DNA of 64,000 bases from Magicicada septendecula (GCA_034769895.1 CM068372.1:238290343-238354342), one strand, 5' to 3'. Shown: positions 31,790-44,078, numbered from the stretch's first letter. The notes: generated by a model from the sequence alone, not told the origin. Program-made: numbers and translations.

Positions 31790-32682
31790 AAGTTTCCACG
31801 CTACATAAGATCAGTGGAAACGTGATCGTTAATGGATTTGCGGAAGGTAAACCAACATCAATTACAGTTGACACGGGCACCATGTCAATTACAGTGTCCA
31901 TTGTGCGCCCTGACTTAGTCAGCAACCGCCAGCCTCTAATTAGCTCTTGTACAATACAGACGTGACTGGAAGCCCCGTCAAGGTGTCAGGAAAGGTAGAC
32001 GTACGTGTATTCCTGGGTCCTCTCGAGTTTAGCCACCAAACGCTCATTGCAGACATTGTCTTTAAAGTGATTCTTGGCACGGACATTATGAATGCCTACG
32101 GATTCGTTGTGACTTAAGAGAGAATGTCCTGAGGGTTGGCCTAGAGAAGATAAAGCTTTACATGTCTAAAATGACAGGATCCGCCAACCATTCGATGAAA
32201 AAATTGACATTGGCCTAAGAAGAAGTCAACAGGTGTTGTCAAGAGGAATGCTTACTATTCTAAGCGGAAATGGAAGAAGAACTAGCAGATGAAGTACCGA
32301 TTTGTGTGAAGACAAAATAAGTGATTGGAAAGCCACTATTGGTGTCGATGAAGTTAATGCCCTTGGTTGTTTCAGAGTTAATGGAAACGTCTGGGAGAAA
32401 AATAGCTGTAAATAAAGTTACGCTAGAGGTTGTTGACGAGAACCAAACAGATTTGGACCAGCTAATGGCGTATAGGTCATCAGTACATGACGCAACGGGA
32501 GTGATTCCACCAGAACTAGTGGTTGAGCGGATGACTCGTATTCCTGGGAACTTGATGCTTGGATCACACAAGACTTCATTCGAAGAGCCGGAGAATTATC
32601 CTTCCCAAGTAGACCAACTACGTAAGCCGCCTGAGCAAGTATTAATTCAGAGACGGTTTGCCAGTTCGCAAAAACAGGCTTA
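31790..32682 (+). pseudogene. Protease remnant joined to integrase C-terminal piece
   Basis: VDTGT at about 31868 is the aspartic protease active site, followed by VSIVRPDLVSNRQPLISS; a small duplication disturbs the site. Further on, 32321-32682 is open and contains MAYRSSVHDATGVIPPELVV and EEPENYPSQVDQLRK, which fit the C-terminal part of gypsy integrases (YRSS-H-T-P-EL pattern). Reverse transcriptase, RNase H and most of the integrase are absent. Confidence 0.7.
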
Positions 32683-32725
32683 AGGAGGGGGTAATATAAC
32701 GAGAAACTCTCTCATGTTTATATAT

Positions 32726-33193
32726 TGTAACGAAGCCCATCGAGCAGCCCAGAACATTCTCCACTCTTCCCCCCGACCAGTGTGGCAAGTGTTGCCCCAG
32801 CCAAGGCCGCTCTCAAGTAGGTCACAGTGTATTCAAGAACACTTGAGATACGCATTAAGTGGCATAAAGTGAAGATGGAAAACTTCTAGAACGCTACCTA
32901 TAAAAACCCATAGCAGCCGGCTTGTCAGTTCAGTTGTGTTGAGTGATTTTCCTTAGTGCGGATCGAGTGTTTGTCGAACTATTGTGTAAAGTCTTACCGC
33001 GTTATAAGTAGTGAGGAATTCTTTGTTATTGACATTATTACAATTTTTTACTTCAATTGTTGTAAGAGACTATCTTGTTGATTACAAATTATTAATTGTG
33101 ATAATTAACACTGGTTATTAGTGATTTCATTAGTGCTTGTACAGTATTTTGTTTTCCACTGTACCATAAGACGATCAGCAGACTGTCGTTACA
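32726..33193 (+). repeat. 3' LTR of the deleted copy
   Basis: Bounded by inverted ends TGTAACGA and TCGTTACA. Contains TATAAAAA near 32902 with TCAGTTCAGTT about 35 bases later, and a 3' block TTTTGTTTTCCACTGTACCA shared with the LTRs at 44.6 and 47.4 kb and the solo LTR. A purine run AAGGAGGGGGTAA lies near 32682, about 30 bases before the proposed start, so the start could be slightly earlier. Confidence 0.7.
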
Positions 33194-34985
33194 ACGTGTT
33201 GTTTCGTTACTTTGACCTGTACTGTATGTTGTGAAATTGGAGTAAAACTTTGTGAATCACTTTGTATTCTATCATGAATTTTCACTTACTTTCACAGTTT
33301 CTAAAGTAAATTATTATTATTATTATTATAATTACTTTATTTAAAGCCCCCTTTTTCAAGGAACTTACTTTAGTTCCGCAGAACGCTTTCAGGCACCTGT
33401 AGTAGGCCTACCACCTGTGTTAGACCTTGGCAAACTCTGTCAACGCGCGCGCGTTTGTTTCTTATTGTCGGGTTGTTACTCTAGTATTGCTTACAGTATA
33501 TGCAGGCGATTATCTTCTTTAGCAACCGACATTTTGCCCTTTCAGTGAGTAAACGTTTATTCCCTTTATTCAAGTTTGTACTATAGCTTCAGTCTTTGTA
33601 CGTTCCACAAAGTCGGAGGGGCGAATACGAGAATAGACACTTGTATAAATTCGTTACTACCTCCGCTACTGCAAGGGCTATTAACCGTTACCGTTTTTAA
33701 TCATTATCGTCAGTCTGTGAACATAAAGAATAAAAAGTGTTAAAACATTATGTTAATAATAGTGTACAGTAGGCTATCTTGTTTTGCAAACACCGTTTAT
33801 TAGACTTGTTAAAAATTATCAACCAATCGAATTAGAGCTATTGTATTATATTGTCTGCTTTTTGCAGTCTGCAGTAGGGATCATATGATTAGAAGCAGTT
33901 ATTAATCCCCAAAACAGTACAGTGTATTACAGTTTATAGAACAGTAATTTACATACACAGTAGATATTGTAGGTATACAGTAAATAAAAATACTACACCT
34001 ACTGTACGTTAGTTCGATTTTCGGACATATCGAATTTTGTACGCGTTTTCGGGAACCCAAATTTGAGGATCTCCCGTATTGTGATTAGTGTTTATTTATA
34101 TTTATACAGGAATTAGTCGGTTGTTTCAGTGATTTTTTAGTACGTAAAGGTTTTCTAAGCTGTCCATTTTTTAAACATTCCCTATTGATTTTCTGAATTT
34201 AACTATTTCTCGTTAAACATATTGCCGACATTAAAATTGTAAGTTAACTGAAATATTCCTTAGAGATACCCGCTTTGTTTAAGCTATTATAAAAATCTCC
34301 CCTCTCTACCACCTTACCATAATTTAACTTCTCAATAACATTCATATGGGAAAGTACTTTCATCGCTCAGTTACTCAGTATGCTGTACATTTTATTTTCG
34401 TATTCATTTTGCCTGTTTATCGTACTACCTAGAACACTGTCACTTTTTATGAAATTATTAATATGACCCTTGCCCTGATGACACACTTGTCTAGTCTTCT
34501 CTTTTCAACTTTTAGGCTAGTTTTTCAAATTTGTGAAGCCGTGAGTATGCTTATCCATATCTTGAAAGAGTGTGGGTATTTGTAGTGAAAGGGTATCTAA
34601 ATTTTCATAATACAAAATTTTATATATTCAAAAAACTTGAACTCGTGTGAGTGATACTCTTTTCTGTGCGGCTCATGGTATCCACTTGAAACTACTGTTT
34701 TTGAAGCAGCTAAATCTAAAAATTTTAAAAGCATCCTCAGTTCTTTTGCTATTTAAGAGTTTTTGCATACTTCTAATTTATGAGGTATACAGACCTATAT
34801 TAATATCAAATGACGTCTTTTGTTGCACATCAAATAGAACATCCATGGCTCCAAAATTATCGTTAAAACACTACCAAAAGTATAAATTAAAAAATTACAT
34901 TTATTTAAGAAGCCATCACTCTGCCTAAATGATAGTTAATCGTAATTTGGATAGTTCACAGTTTTGGTGAATACTTCTTTTAATG
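33194..34985. other. Unassigned AT-rich sequence
   Basis: An ATT microsatellite lies at about 33312-33332 and a short CG alternation at about 33441-33450. The open frame 34647-34928 has no recognisable motif. Nothing else could be assigned. Confidence 0.4.
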
Positions 34986-34989
34986 AATC

Positions 34990-35815
34990 CCAATTGTTAT
35001 ATATAGTAGTCAAAATTTTGGAATTAACGTCGATCGCGTAAAAGCGGAAGTACGTATCCGTTTTGCAACGATTGTCTCGAATGTGATCACGTTCGATTGA
35101 CATAACCGTAGAAGAAAGGAGGGTAAACTGTTAACACTTGCAAAAAATACCCGACACTTTGAAATGTGTTGCAGGTTTGTTGTAGCACTGAATTCAAACA
35201 ATGCACCTGCAATTATCAAGAACTACTTGTGGCGCTACTTCCTTAATTTTCTTGAAAAAAACACCATCAAAACACTGCGCAATAAGTTTTGATTGATTCA
35301 AATTTTTAGGTGGCCCTAGACACAACGCTTAACAATGTTTCGGCAGTCCGACTGGAAATAACACATAAAATCCAGCTTTCCTCCGGGAATAACGTATCTA
35401 ATTTATGATTCTACATTGAGATTTGTGGACAATGTGTGTGGAACTATACACTTAAGTAGAAAAAATTGCACAATGTTCTAGCCTATTTTCTTATTGACGT
35501 GCTCATCAACGTATTGTGAAATGCAGTCAATTACTTCATTTTTATAGTCTTAGAATAGCCGGAAAAGTCAGGTCAGATTGTTTTCTCGTGTTCTTGAATA
35601 TCCACAGACCTTATCGATACGAAGGTTTCTAACAGTTCTTTGAAGTTTTCGCGATTATTAGACGATAAATCTTGGTGATGACCGCGGAATGCTAACTTTT
35701 GTTTACACAAGTAAAGAACTGCCTTCACAAATAGGCAGCTGCATGAAGCTTCCGTTAAGCCGAACATTGTTACTGAAGTGTTTACTAAACAACCTAGAAT
35801 TTCCCTAAAAATCAT
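34990..35815 (-). pseudogene. hAT-family transposase remnant (ZMYM1-like type)
   Basis: On the minus strand three ordered pieces fit the TTF-finger hAT transposases that resemble vertebrate ZMYM1: LCKQKLAFRGHHQDLSSNNR with NFKELLETF (35710-35620), IDCISQYVDEHVNKKI-type sequence (about 35520), and KLIAQCFDGV (about 35300), where YDGA is usual, then LQHISKCRVFFASVNSLPSF with ETIVAKRI (35190-35060), the segment before the conserved TRWN. Frames change between pieces. No terminal repeats were found. The catalytic DETTD motif is lost in the degraded middle. Confidence 0.7.
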
Positions 35816-36374
35816 TTTCGATAGTACTTGAATTTTTCCTCACTTTTGAAGAAAGTGAATGCACAACGCATGTGTTCAGAAGAACTTTCATGCTTGTAAA
35901 GAGCACGAGTAACGTTACCGAAATCAGCAAAACCATTTCCACGCACATGATTTAATACTAATAATTAAGCAGGGTACAGAAAAAAAGTGAATTTAAATAA
36001 TAACTACCACACAACCGCTCGAACGTTGAATACGGTACCAATTTTCTTTAAAGTTCCGATTACACACCTTGTCCTTGATTTTTGCAATTTATTTTCTTCC
36101 AATATTGGCATAGGTTTTTCACACCTTAAAGTCTTTCTTATAATCATTATACCGTTGTGAAAATGATGTTTCTAAAAGACACATACTGGACTATATAAAG
36201 GAAACATTTTGAAAATAGGTACGAAATACGACGAACCATGAACATAACAAATCCGTTGGTTGGGTAACCAGTTTACACATGCTTGCTTCACTTCCGTCTT
36301 CGACTCAGCTTCACTTGAGTGGGAGAGACCTGTCCAGGGGCGTGCAATGTCATGGCAACCTTTATTCTTAGTAA
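35816..36374. other. Unassigned sequence
   Basis: No recognised feature between the hAT remnant and the inverted-repeat transposon. Confidence 0.35.
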
Positions 36375-37240
36375 CGTATACCGTTTCCGTTCTTAGTTCA
36401 ATCCTGATGTAAACAAACAGGCGTGACAAATCTGAAACGCTATTTGCTGCTTGAATTAGAGGCGTGTCACTCTGACAGAAGGAGTACAAACAGGGTACAT
36501 ATAATAATGATACTCTATAAAGACATGTAAATTGTAATCATTTGTCCTGACCAAAGTAAAATTTTTGTGACTGTGTCAGACGGACAGTTTAATATTTTAT
36601 AACACCCGTTAATGATTTTTTTATTCACTATTTAAAAATCGCAAGAAAGAAAAGAGTAAAATTGATTTAAAACGAAAATATAAGATGTGGTAAGTTACCA
36701 GTGTAGGCCTACTGTATATGATGACACAGTTGCTGTCAGAGAGTAATTAAATCCTTTTCATATCAGTGTCGGAACTTGCATCAACACTTGAGTCAGCGTT
36801 ATTATTCATACGACTGTTCACAACGACGTCGGTAATGTGGGCTAGTTCCCAGAGCTTGTCTTTTTCCTTGATTATATAGTCGATACAATGACGCTACTTT
36901 TCCGGCATTGTTTCATTTACCTCCTTCTCTATCAGCTGTTTTATATCAGCCACCTTATACATCTTATGTTGTGACTGGCAACATAGCCTTTCAACGGGCT
37001 CCATATTAATTCAGTAGGATTCAGAATACAGTGATAAGAAGGAAGTCTTAAAACGACGTGTCCCGATTTAAGTGGTAAGATAATTTTCACATGACTATAC
37101 AGACATTCTGCACATACGTGCGTAATACATCACTGTGTGAACAGTGTCTACGCCCCCTGACCAATAACGTTTCAGATTTTCCACATGGGTTTGTTTATGT
37201 CTGGATTGAACTAAGAGTGGAAGTAGTATACATAGGCAGC
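36375..37240 (-). mobile_element. Tc1/mariner-type DNA transposon, deletion derivative with ~100-bp inverted repeats
   Basis: Arms 36375-36480 and 37135-37240 are inverted copies sharing TCTTAGTTCAATCC, TAAACAAAC and AATCTGAAACG with substitutions. Between them on the minus strand lies the C-terminal part of a DDE transposase. The N-terminal and central parts are missing, so this is a non-autonomous derivative. Exact ends and TA duplication could not be fixed. Confidence 0.6.
36747..37062 (-). pseudogene. DDE transposase C-terminal fragment
   Basis: VLRLPSYHCILNPTELIWSP is the characteristic strand-helix region around the third catalytic acid of Tc1/mariner-superfamily DDE transposases (L-P-x-Y-x-x-x-L-N-P-x-E-x-x-W). 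After one frameshift it continues MYKVADIKQLIEKEVNETMP with a TAG in place of the usual Trp, then RHCIDYIIKEKDKLWEL and a Ser/Asp-rich end (SSVDASSDTDMKR). The first two catalytic residues are absent. Confidence 0.75.
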
Positions 37241-38789
37241 TTTCAAGAGTGCAGAATTGTTGCCTCTACGGTCTGCTTCAGCGCTTATAGGCTACTATAC
37301 ATGTAGTATATAATCGCAGCGAAATGCTGCTTCTGTAATGTACCTGCGTCGTTTGTAAATGTTATTCTAATTACTCAGATGAATTTAATTTTAAAGAAAA
37401 GTAATTATCAAGTATTGATCAATAAACAGGATTTTGTAAAAGTACACAAATTTTGTGTGTTTTACATTATATGTGTTCATTTAATTCACTGTGTAAATGG
37501 TTTACCCAGTTTACCCACTAGTCTGGGCAATTGGCATCATATGTTGCATGCTTAACACTCTCGAAATCATCTTGAGTTAGTTTTACAAGCTTAAGGAAGC
37601 TGGTAGGAAGTCAGAAAGTGTATTACATTAATGAGTGGACTGTAAATTATAATTAAGTAACGTTTATTGAAAGCATTTAGAAGCGCAGGCCTACGCAATT
37701 ACGTCTTAGCTCATAGCCAAATATAAGATGAATGTAAGGCTACGTAATGTGTAGCATTGAAGCTAGATCAGAAATAAGAAGAACATAGCAAGTTTAGGTT
37801 GCCGCGGCTTGGCTAGAAAACAAGGGTGCAAACGCACTGTTCAAGGATTGAGTGTAGACTGATTAGTCGCAGCGGGGTGACCACGTGGCACACCGCCACG
37901 GTGACGTAAGTGCGCTAGGCAGGTTGCGCGTAAGCAAGTACAATGTGCAATGTCTTAACACAGTTTTTCTTTATTTTGTTGCTACCGATCTAATATTTTC
38001 CACCGATGTTGCTTATCAGTTGTACGAAGGTTTGACAGAATGAGAGGAATATGTGTGCGACCACCCGAGGTAAATTAATCCTCAAGTGAAGTCATCAGTA
38101 CTAAGAATATTTCAGTGGTTATTTCTTGCATAGTATCTGTAGTAAAACACGTAATTTGGCGAATTCGGAGTGGGTATTAAACAATAAACCGTTACAAGTT
38201 AACGTTTTCTACAACAATATAACTACCTATCGCGGCCGCATAGCGTAAAAAGCAGGTTACAAACCAAAATACAACATTTTAGGTAATAATACGTTAATTA
38301 ATATTTTTAATCGTATCCTTAGTTTAGTAGCCATCGTGAGTCAATAAATAGTGACAGATTTTACGAGGTCCGGTCATTAACTATATACAATAGTGAAACA
38401 TTTACCGGCAACGTTAATAATGAATTTTTTATCATCATCAGGACATCTGTGTTATATACGTATTTTGGTTGTCATAACAACTCGTTTGCAAATATCCTGA
38501 CGATAGTAAACGACAACACATTGTCGAAGCGTCAAATTTTTAAATCTGTGCATAGTAAATGGCCAAACTTTATATAACCTATTATAATTTAATGTTATTA
38601 TTAATGTATATAGGTTATACTTTTCTGTTTAAAAAACGTTCAGCTATTTATTTTGAAACGTAAACATTAAAACAATACGATGGTGGAAATCCAGAACGAA
38701 AAAATGGGCTTGATAAAACAGTGTAATCTTCACTGGAGTCTGCAACGACTGGCAGCTTCGAATAGGCGTTTGCTATCCCTTTCCGTGGT
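37241..38789. other. Unassigned sequence with a GC-rich patch
   Basis: 37800-37950 is more GC-rich and CpG-containing than its surroundings (ACCACGTGGCACACCGCC and similar), as could be seen at an insect promoter, but no exon or initiator was identified. The rest is AT-rich without motifs. Confidence 0.35.
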
Positions 38790-40488
38790 TGTGAGCCGCT
38801 CATCACCCATGACGTCACAACAAAATTGTAGACTTTCCAAATCTGACACATTTTCCAAGTTTGACATCCTAAAAAAAAATGTTTTAAATCTACAACTTAC
38901 AATTTATTGATTTTCTTATAAATATATAAATCATATAAAATATTTTATGTGACAGTATTCCATTAGGAATATATAAAATATATATACATATATACTATTT
39001 AAAATATATGACATGGTATTCAGAATTTAAATTTCAAAAAATTCAAAATTTAATATTTAAAAAGTATTCCATTTAAAATATATAAAATGTGTAAAATCTC
39101 TAAAATATATTACATTGTATACAAATGACCATTAACATGCTACAAGCATCGACAGTACCTTTGAACCTTCACCAAATAGAATTTCCTTATTTAGAAATAA
39201 TTACATTAACATTGATAAGTACAAAGAGTAAATCCAGAGCGTTTTCGAAATATAACATTTAATAACACTAAGTCTTTTTTTTTTTTTTTCCTTTCCAGTC
39301 CCCCTCTGGTTGTACTATAAACACTTTCAATAATATCAACAATTTTATAAACCATTTAACAAGCAATTCTATCCTACAACAATTTAAACAATCATATTAC
39401 ATAACAACATGCGCCCTCTGAAATCTAATTCAAAATTAAAAAGGAGAATCATATAATTAGGCAAATATAATGGAAACATAAGATAGGTGATTATACACTC
39501 TGTGTGGAATTCACAAGTGCATGTGCTCAATTTTCCTTAACCTGCATAAACTTGAGTAGCACAAAGGCTTGCAGATTTCAGAGTGCACCATTATTAAAAA
39601 AAAAACTAACAAATAGTCAGGTACATATATCTCTCAGCCATGTAATATGTTGTGTGCATGGAATTATGAGCATATACATATACAAAAGAATTTTAAAAGG
39701 TCACTAAAAGGTCACTAATTGATAGAGAATTAAAAATAATACGAAATCCCAAAATGGGAACTTCATCTGGTACAAAGGTTCAGTCCTAATTTATTAACCG
39801 TCGAAATACTTCTGAATTACAGTTCTAGTACAGGGCAATGTATTGTTACAATTGTAGGTGATCGGCAACTCTTTTCATAATGATTTACAAGTTCCAATAA
39901 AAGGCAGCCACAATATAAGTTCCACACAGATTATAGTAAAAAAAGTATACTAGAAATTACATGCTTCCACAATTAAAACACAAGACATTTATCTGAACAC
40001 ACTGAATATGAGCATTTAAGGAACTCGGCTGAATTTTGCTTCACTCGGCCCATGAGCACACTGGCCAATTCCTAACACATTTTCTTAAGTTTTTTATTTA
40101 TTTTTTTTTGTAGGTAAAAATTTTTGCACATAAGCTATTACTGTCGAATAAGAAACTAGTAAGGTTCACCAGACTTTTCTTTTATTAAAAACTTGCGTTC
40201 AAAAATTTGCAATGACTGCAGAAACCTGTCTATTATATTCCCAGTATATAGAAAAGTAAAAAAAAATATCCAGAATTAAGCAACAGTTGTTCTTTTTTTT
40301 GTGTGTTAAAAACCAGCTAGGCCCCACTTGACTCCAAAACAAGCAGCGCGAAAGCGCATCCCAGGCAAAAATTTAATAATTTTTATTTTTCCATACCTGT
40401 ACAATTTTGCAAAGTGTCACTTGCAATTGAGTTCCTCAATTTACTCACACATAAATCACATCTCGGTCTTCACAGGATCACGGCTGCC
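38790..40488 (-). repeat. 3' LTR of the non-autonomous element
   Basis: Starts TGTGAG on the plus strand and ends CACGGCTGC. It lacks about 137 bases near 38908 that the other LTR has, with TTAC at the junction. It carries a TGACGTCA palindrome near 38810, T-rich and A-rich tracts and AT-rich ATATAAAATA-type clusters. Short open frames inside are repeated in both LTRs and are not genes. Confidence 0.8.
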
Positions 40489-41922
40489 GGCCCAGAGACC
40501 CGCCGGCACACTTTACACTTAGCCGCCATGATTAATTTAAAAAACCCAGGCCTTAAAAAAAATAAAACAACTTTTCGAACGCCGACCTCCAAGACAGCTC
40601 TTGATGAGAACAGCTGACTGGGCACCAACCCGACTCTACCCCCAGCTCACTCTCACCACGACAAACACCGCTCCACGCAGCGGGACCGAAAAGTACAGAT
40701 GCCCGTAGTCTCAGACAGATAGCGTCAACATACGCCAACCAACGAAAGCAACCGATTCAATTATAACCAATTTGTGAGTTACAGTAACGCCTCATAGGTG
40801 GCGGGAGGGTCCACGAAATGCGTGAACTACACAGATGGATGACCATTGCCCAGATTCAATATAACGAACACTTGCCGTAACGGCTAGATACGGCACACCC
40901 CCACAACAAAAGGGGTCCAACGGGTTGGACGACACTGGGACTGCCACCACTGGAGGAAAAGCGGGGACTGACTAAAAACCAATAAAAAGATAAAATCCGG
41001 CGAAAGTGGTAAACGAAAGGACACCAGAAGGAAGGACAAGGTGTGTGTGGGTGTGTAGCTGGGTGTGTGTAAGTGTAGAAGATACGGGGAGTGTGAGCGG
41101 CCGCGACCTAAAGCAATAGAAAGAAGAAAGGCAAGGAGAGGAGCTAAAATACCGATAAAACGTTTAAAACCCCAATTAACCCCACCCTAAAACAATAAAA
41201 CGCTAAAAAGTAAAACCATTAAAACACGATCCCTCCAGCGAAGCCCCCCGAAAACCAAACCCGAGGACCATTGACCCTATTGACCTGCGACCATCCCCCA
41301 CGCGAGTCCCCTCCTCCATGGCAAATTCTCGGGACCGCCCCAACACGTCACCCTCTCCAGTGACCACCACTTTACTCTCCCTGGTACTCACATATTCACG
41401 CCCGAAGGCTAAAAAGGTGCTACAACCTTGATATGCGAGTACCCTTCGAGAACCGTCCACCTCGTGGACCGACCAGCCATGCTCAGCAAACAAGGCATCA
41501 TCAATCCTTGACACATGACTGGCCCACCTCCCCACACTAGGGTGGGCGGATCCGATTCACAAGGCAGAGAAGACCGCGCAGAGGGCACGCGAACATCCAT
41601 CCCTTCTCTTACCTTTCCGAAACCAAGATCAAGATGATGTGCCAAAAGACAACAAAGACAATGACAACACAAGAGCACAAACAACAAATAAACACTTAAC
41701 AACGCCCCGAAAGGCACAATCAGGAATCACCAAGCTGTGCACAACCCCCCCCCCCAGGAGTCCCGGCCCGGCAACCGCACCCAAAGACCAAGATTTACAA
41801 CACTAGTGACACATCACAGCTGACATAACATGTCCAACTAAGATATGGAGGTCACCTCATCCATTTCCAAATTTCGGTTCAGAGGTGGCCAGGACTACGT
41901 CCAACCACGCTCTGCTACCATT
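40489..41922 (-). other. Internal region of the non-autonomous LTR element
   Basis: Around 50% GC, unlike the AT-rich LTRs. Overlapping open frames on the minus strand (41203-41535, beginning MGRWASHVSRIDDALF; 41409-41717; 40553-40738) show no known Gag, protease or polymerase motif. A GT-rich stretch (CA-rich on the minus strand) lies at 41038-41075. One of the frames could be a relic or a novel small Gag-like protein, but there is no positive support. Confidence 0.5.
41901..41920 (-). other. Primer-binding site, initiator Met tRNA type
   Basis: Minus strand TGGTAGCAGAGCGTGGTTGG, two bases after the LTR end CTCACA. The first 12 bases equal the complement of the animal initiator tRNA-Met 3' end. 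Confidence 0.8.
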
Positions 41923-43760
41923 TGTGAGGCGCTCATCACCCATGACGTCACAACAAAATTGTAGACTTTCCAAATCTGACACATTTTCAAGTTTGACATC
42001 CTAAAAAAAATGTTTTAAATCTACAACTTACCTTGATGACCGGCTCACTTGTCACTAGAACTAGGAGATGCCTCCTAGTGGAAGAATGTCCACATGCTGG
42101 GTAACCATTGGGGAATTGGACGAATGAGGTGACCTCGATTTTTTTTTTTTTTTTAATTCAACAATTACAAATTTATTGATTTTCTTATAAATATATAAAT
42201 CATATAAAATATTTTATGTGACAGTATTCCATTAGGAATATATAAAATATATATACATATATACTATTTAAAATATATGACATGGTATTCAAAATTTAAA
42301 TTTCAAAAAATTCAAAATTTAATATTTAAAAATTATTCCATTTAAAATATTTAAAATGTGTAAAATCTCTAAAATATATTACATTGTATACAAATGACCA
42401 TTAACATGCTACAAGCATCGACAGTACCTTTGAACCTTCACCAAATAGAATTTCCTTATTTAGAAATAATTACATTAACATTGATAAGTACAAAGAGTAA
42501 ATCCAGAGCGTTTTCGAAATATAACATTTAATAACACTAAGTCTTTTTTTTTTTTTTCCTTTCCAGTCCCCCTCTGGTTGTACTATAAACACTTTCAATA
42601 ATATCAACAATTTTATAAACCATTTAACAAGCAATTCTATCCTACAACAATTTAAACAATCATATTACATAACAACATGCGCCCTCTGAAATCTAATTCA
42701 AAATTAAAAAGGAGAATCATATAATTAGGCAAATATAATGGAAACATAAGATAGGTGATTATACACTCTGTGTGGAATTCACAAGTGCATGTGCTCAATT
42801 TTCCTTAACCTGCATAAACTTGAGTAGCACAAAGGCTTGCAGATTTCAGAGTGCACCATTATTAAAAAAAAAACTAACAAATAGTCAGGTACATATATCT
42901 CTCAGCCATGTAATATGTATGTTGTGTGCATGGAATTATGAGCATATACATATACAAAAGAATTTTAAAAGGTCACTAAAAGGTCACTAATTGATAGAGA
43001 ATTAAAAATAATACGAAATCCCAAAATGGGAACTTCATCTGGTACAAAGGTTCAGTCCTAATTTATTAACCGTCGAAATACTTCTGAATTACAGTTCTAG
43101 TACAGGGCAATGTATTGTTACAATTGTAGGTGATCGGCAACTCTTTTCATAATGATTTACAAGTTCCAATAAAAGGCAGCCACAATATAAGTTCCACACA
43201 GATTATAGTAAAAAAAGTATACTAGAAATTACATGCTTCCACAATTAAAACACAAGACATTTATCTGAACACACTGAATATGAGCATTTAAGGAACTCGG
43301 CTGAATTTTGCTTCACTCGGCCCATGAGCACACTGGCCAATTCCTAACACATTTTCTTAAGTTTTTTATTTATTTTTTTTTGTAGGTAAAAATTTTTGCA
43401 CATAAGCTATTACTGTCGAATAAGAAACTAGTAAGGTTCACCAGACTTTTCTTTTATTAAAAACTTGCGTTCAAAAATTTGCAATGACTGCAGAAACCTG
43501 TCTATTATATTCCCAGTATATAGAAAAGTAAAAAAAAAATATCCAGAATTAAGCAACAGTTGTTTTTTTTGTGTGTGTTAAAAACCAGCTAGGCCCCACT
43601 TGACTCCAAAACAAGCAGCGCGAAAGCGCATCCCAGGCAAAAATTTAATAATTTTTATTTTTCCATACCTGTACAATTTTGCAAAGTGTCACTTGCAATT
43701 GAGTTCCTCAATTTACTCACACATAAATCACATCTCGGTCTTCACAGGATCACGGCTGCA
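41923..43760 (-). repeat. 5' LTR of the non-autonomous element
   Basis: Plus-strand ends TGTGAG and GGCTGCA. Nearly identical to 38790-40488 apart from microsatellite-length changes and an extra ~137 bases (about 42032-42168) that include a T18 tract. Confidence 0.8.
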
Positions 43761-43985
43761 ATTGACTGCAATCTACTAGTATATTTAACTTGTCATAATT
43801 CCCTATGTTAAAGGGCTTTTCTTAATCTATAAAACATAACTCGATTGCCTTTCCCTTGTCTAGATAACTCTCGGCAGTCACTCTAATCCGTCCCGTAGCA
43901 TCCGTTGTGCCCGGTATTGTAAAACCAAATTGTTCCTCCCCTAAGTCCTCCTCCACTTTGGTCGGTTCATGCTTCAAAACGGAAT
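43761..43985 (-). pseudogene. LINE reverse transcriptase fragment
   Basis: Minus strand encodes EEDLGEEQFGFTIPGTTDAT, then RIRVTAESYLDKGKAIELCF, a stop, and EKPFNIGNYDKLNIL. This is the finger-to-palm A region of LINE reverse transcriptases (QFGF, G-T-D-A, FID-EKAFD). It runs straight into the LTR end at 43760, so the rest of the LINE lies elsewhere or was deleted. Confidence 0.75.
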
Positions 43986-44078
43986 CTTTAGAACATCCGA
44001 TTTCAGGACTCGGTTAATTCAATTCTGTCCTATCTATACCGGTCTCTATATTTTACTCTTCCCTAATTTTGAATGTAT

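Larger units (their letters stand above)
30786..33193 (+). mobile_element. Deleted LTR retrotransposon copy, 5'-truncated
   Basis: Runs parallel to the internal region of the 44-47 kb element from AGAGTTGGGT onward: gag fragment, protease, a short integrase tail, then an LTR. The 5' LTR and first part of gag are missing. Many stops and frameshifts show it is older than the 44 kb copy. Both copies jump from the protease to the integrase end, so the deletion was inherited from a shared ancestor. Confidence 0.85.
38790..43760 (-). mobile_element. Non-autonomous LTR retrotransposon without recognisable proteins
   Basis: Two near-identical 1.7-1.84 kb direct repeats flank a 1.43 kb GC-richer interior. 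On the minus strand the high-coordinate repeat is followed, after two bases, by TGGTAGCAGAGCGTGGTTGG, which agrees with the complement of the initiator-methionine tRNA 3' end (TGGTAGCAGAGC), so the repeats are LTRs and the element is minus-oriented. No gag, protease or polymerase motif was recognised, so it must be mobilised in trans. Target duplications do not match (see findings). A convincing polypurine tract was not found. Confidence 0.75.

Noticed and set aside
37800-37950. GC-rich patch as a host promoter
   Set aside because: No initiator, exon or splice donor could be found around it.
39504-39707. Open frame repeated at 42772-42990
   Set aside because: It is present in both LTRs of the non-autonomous element, has different C-terminal frames and shows no motif.
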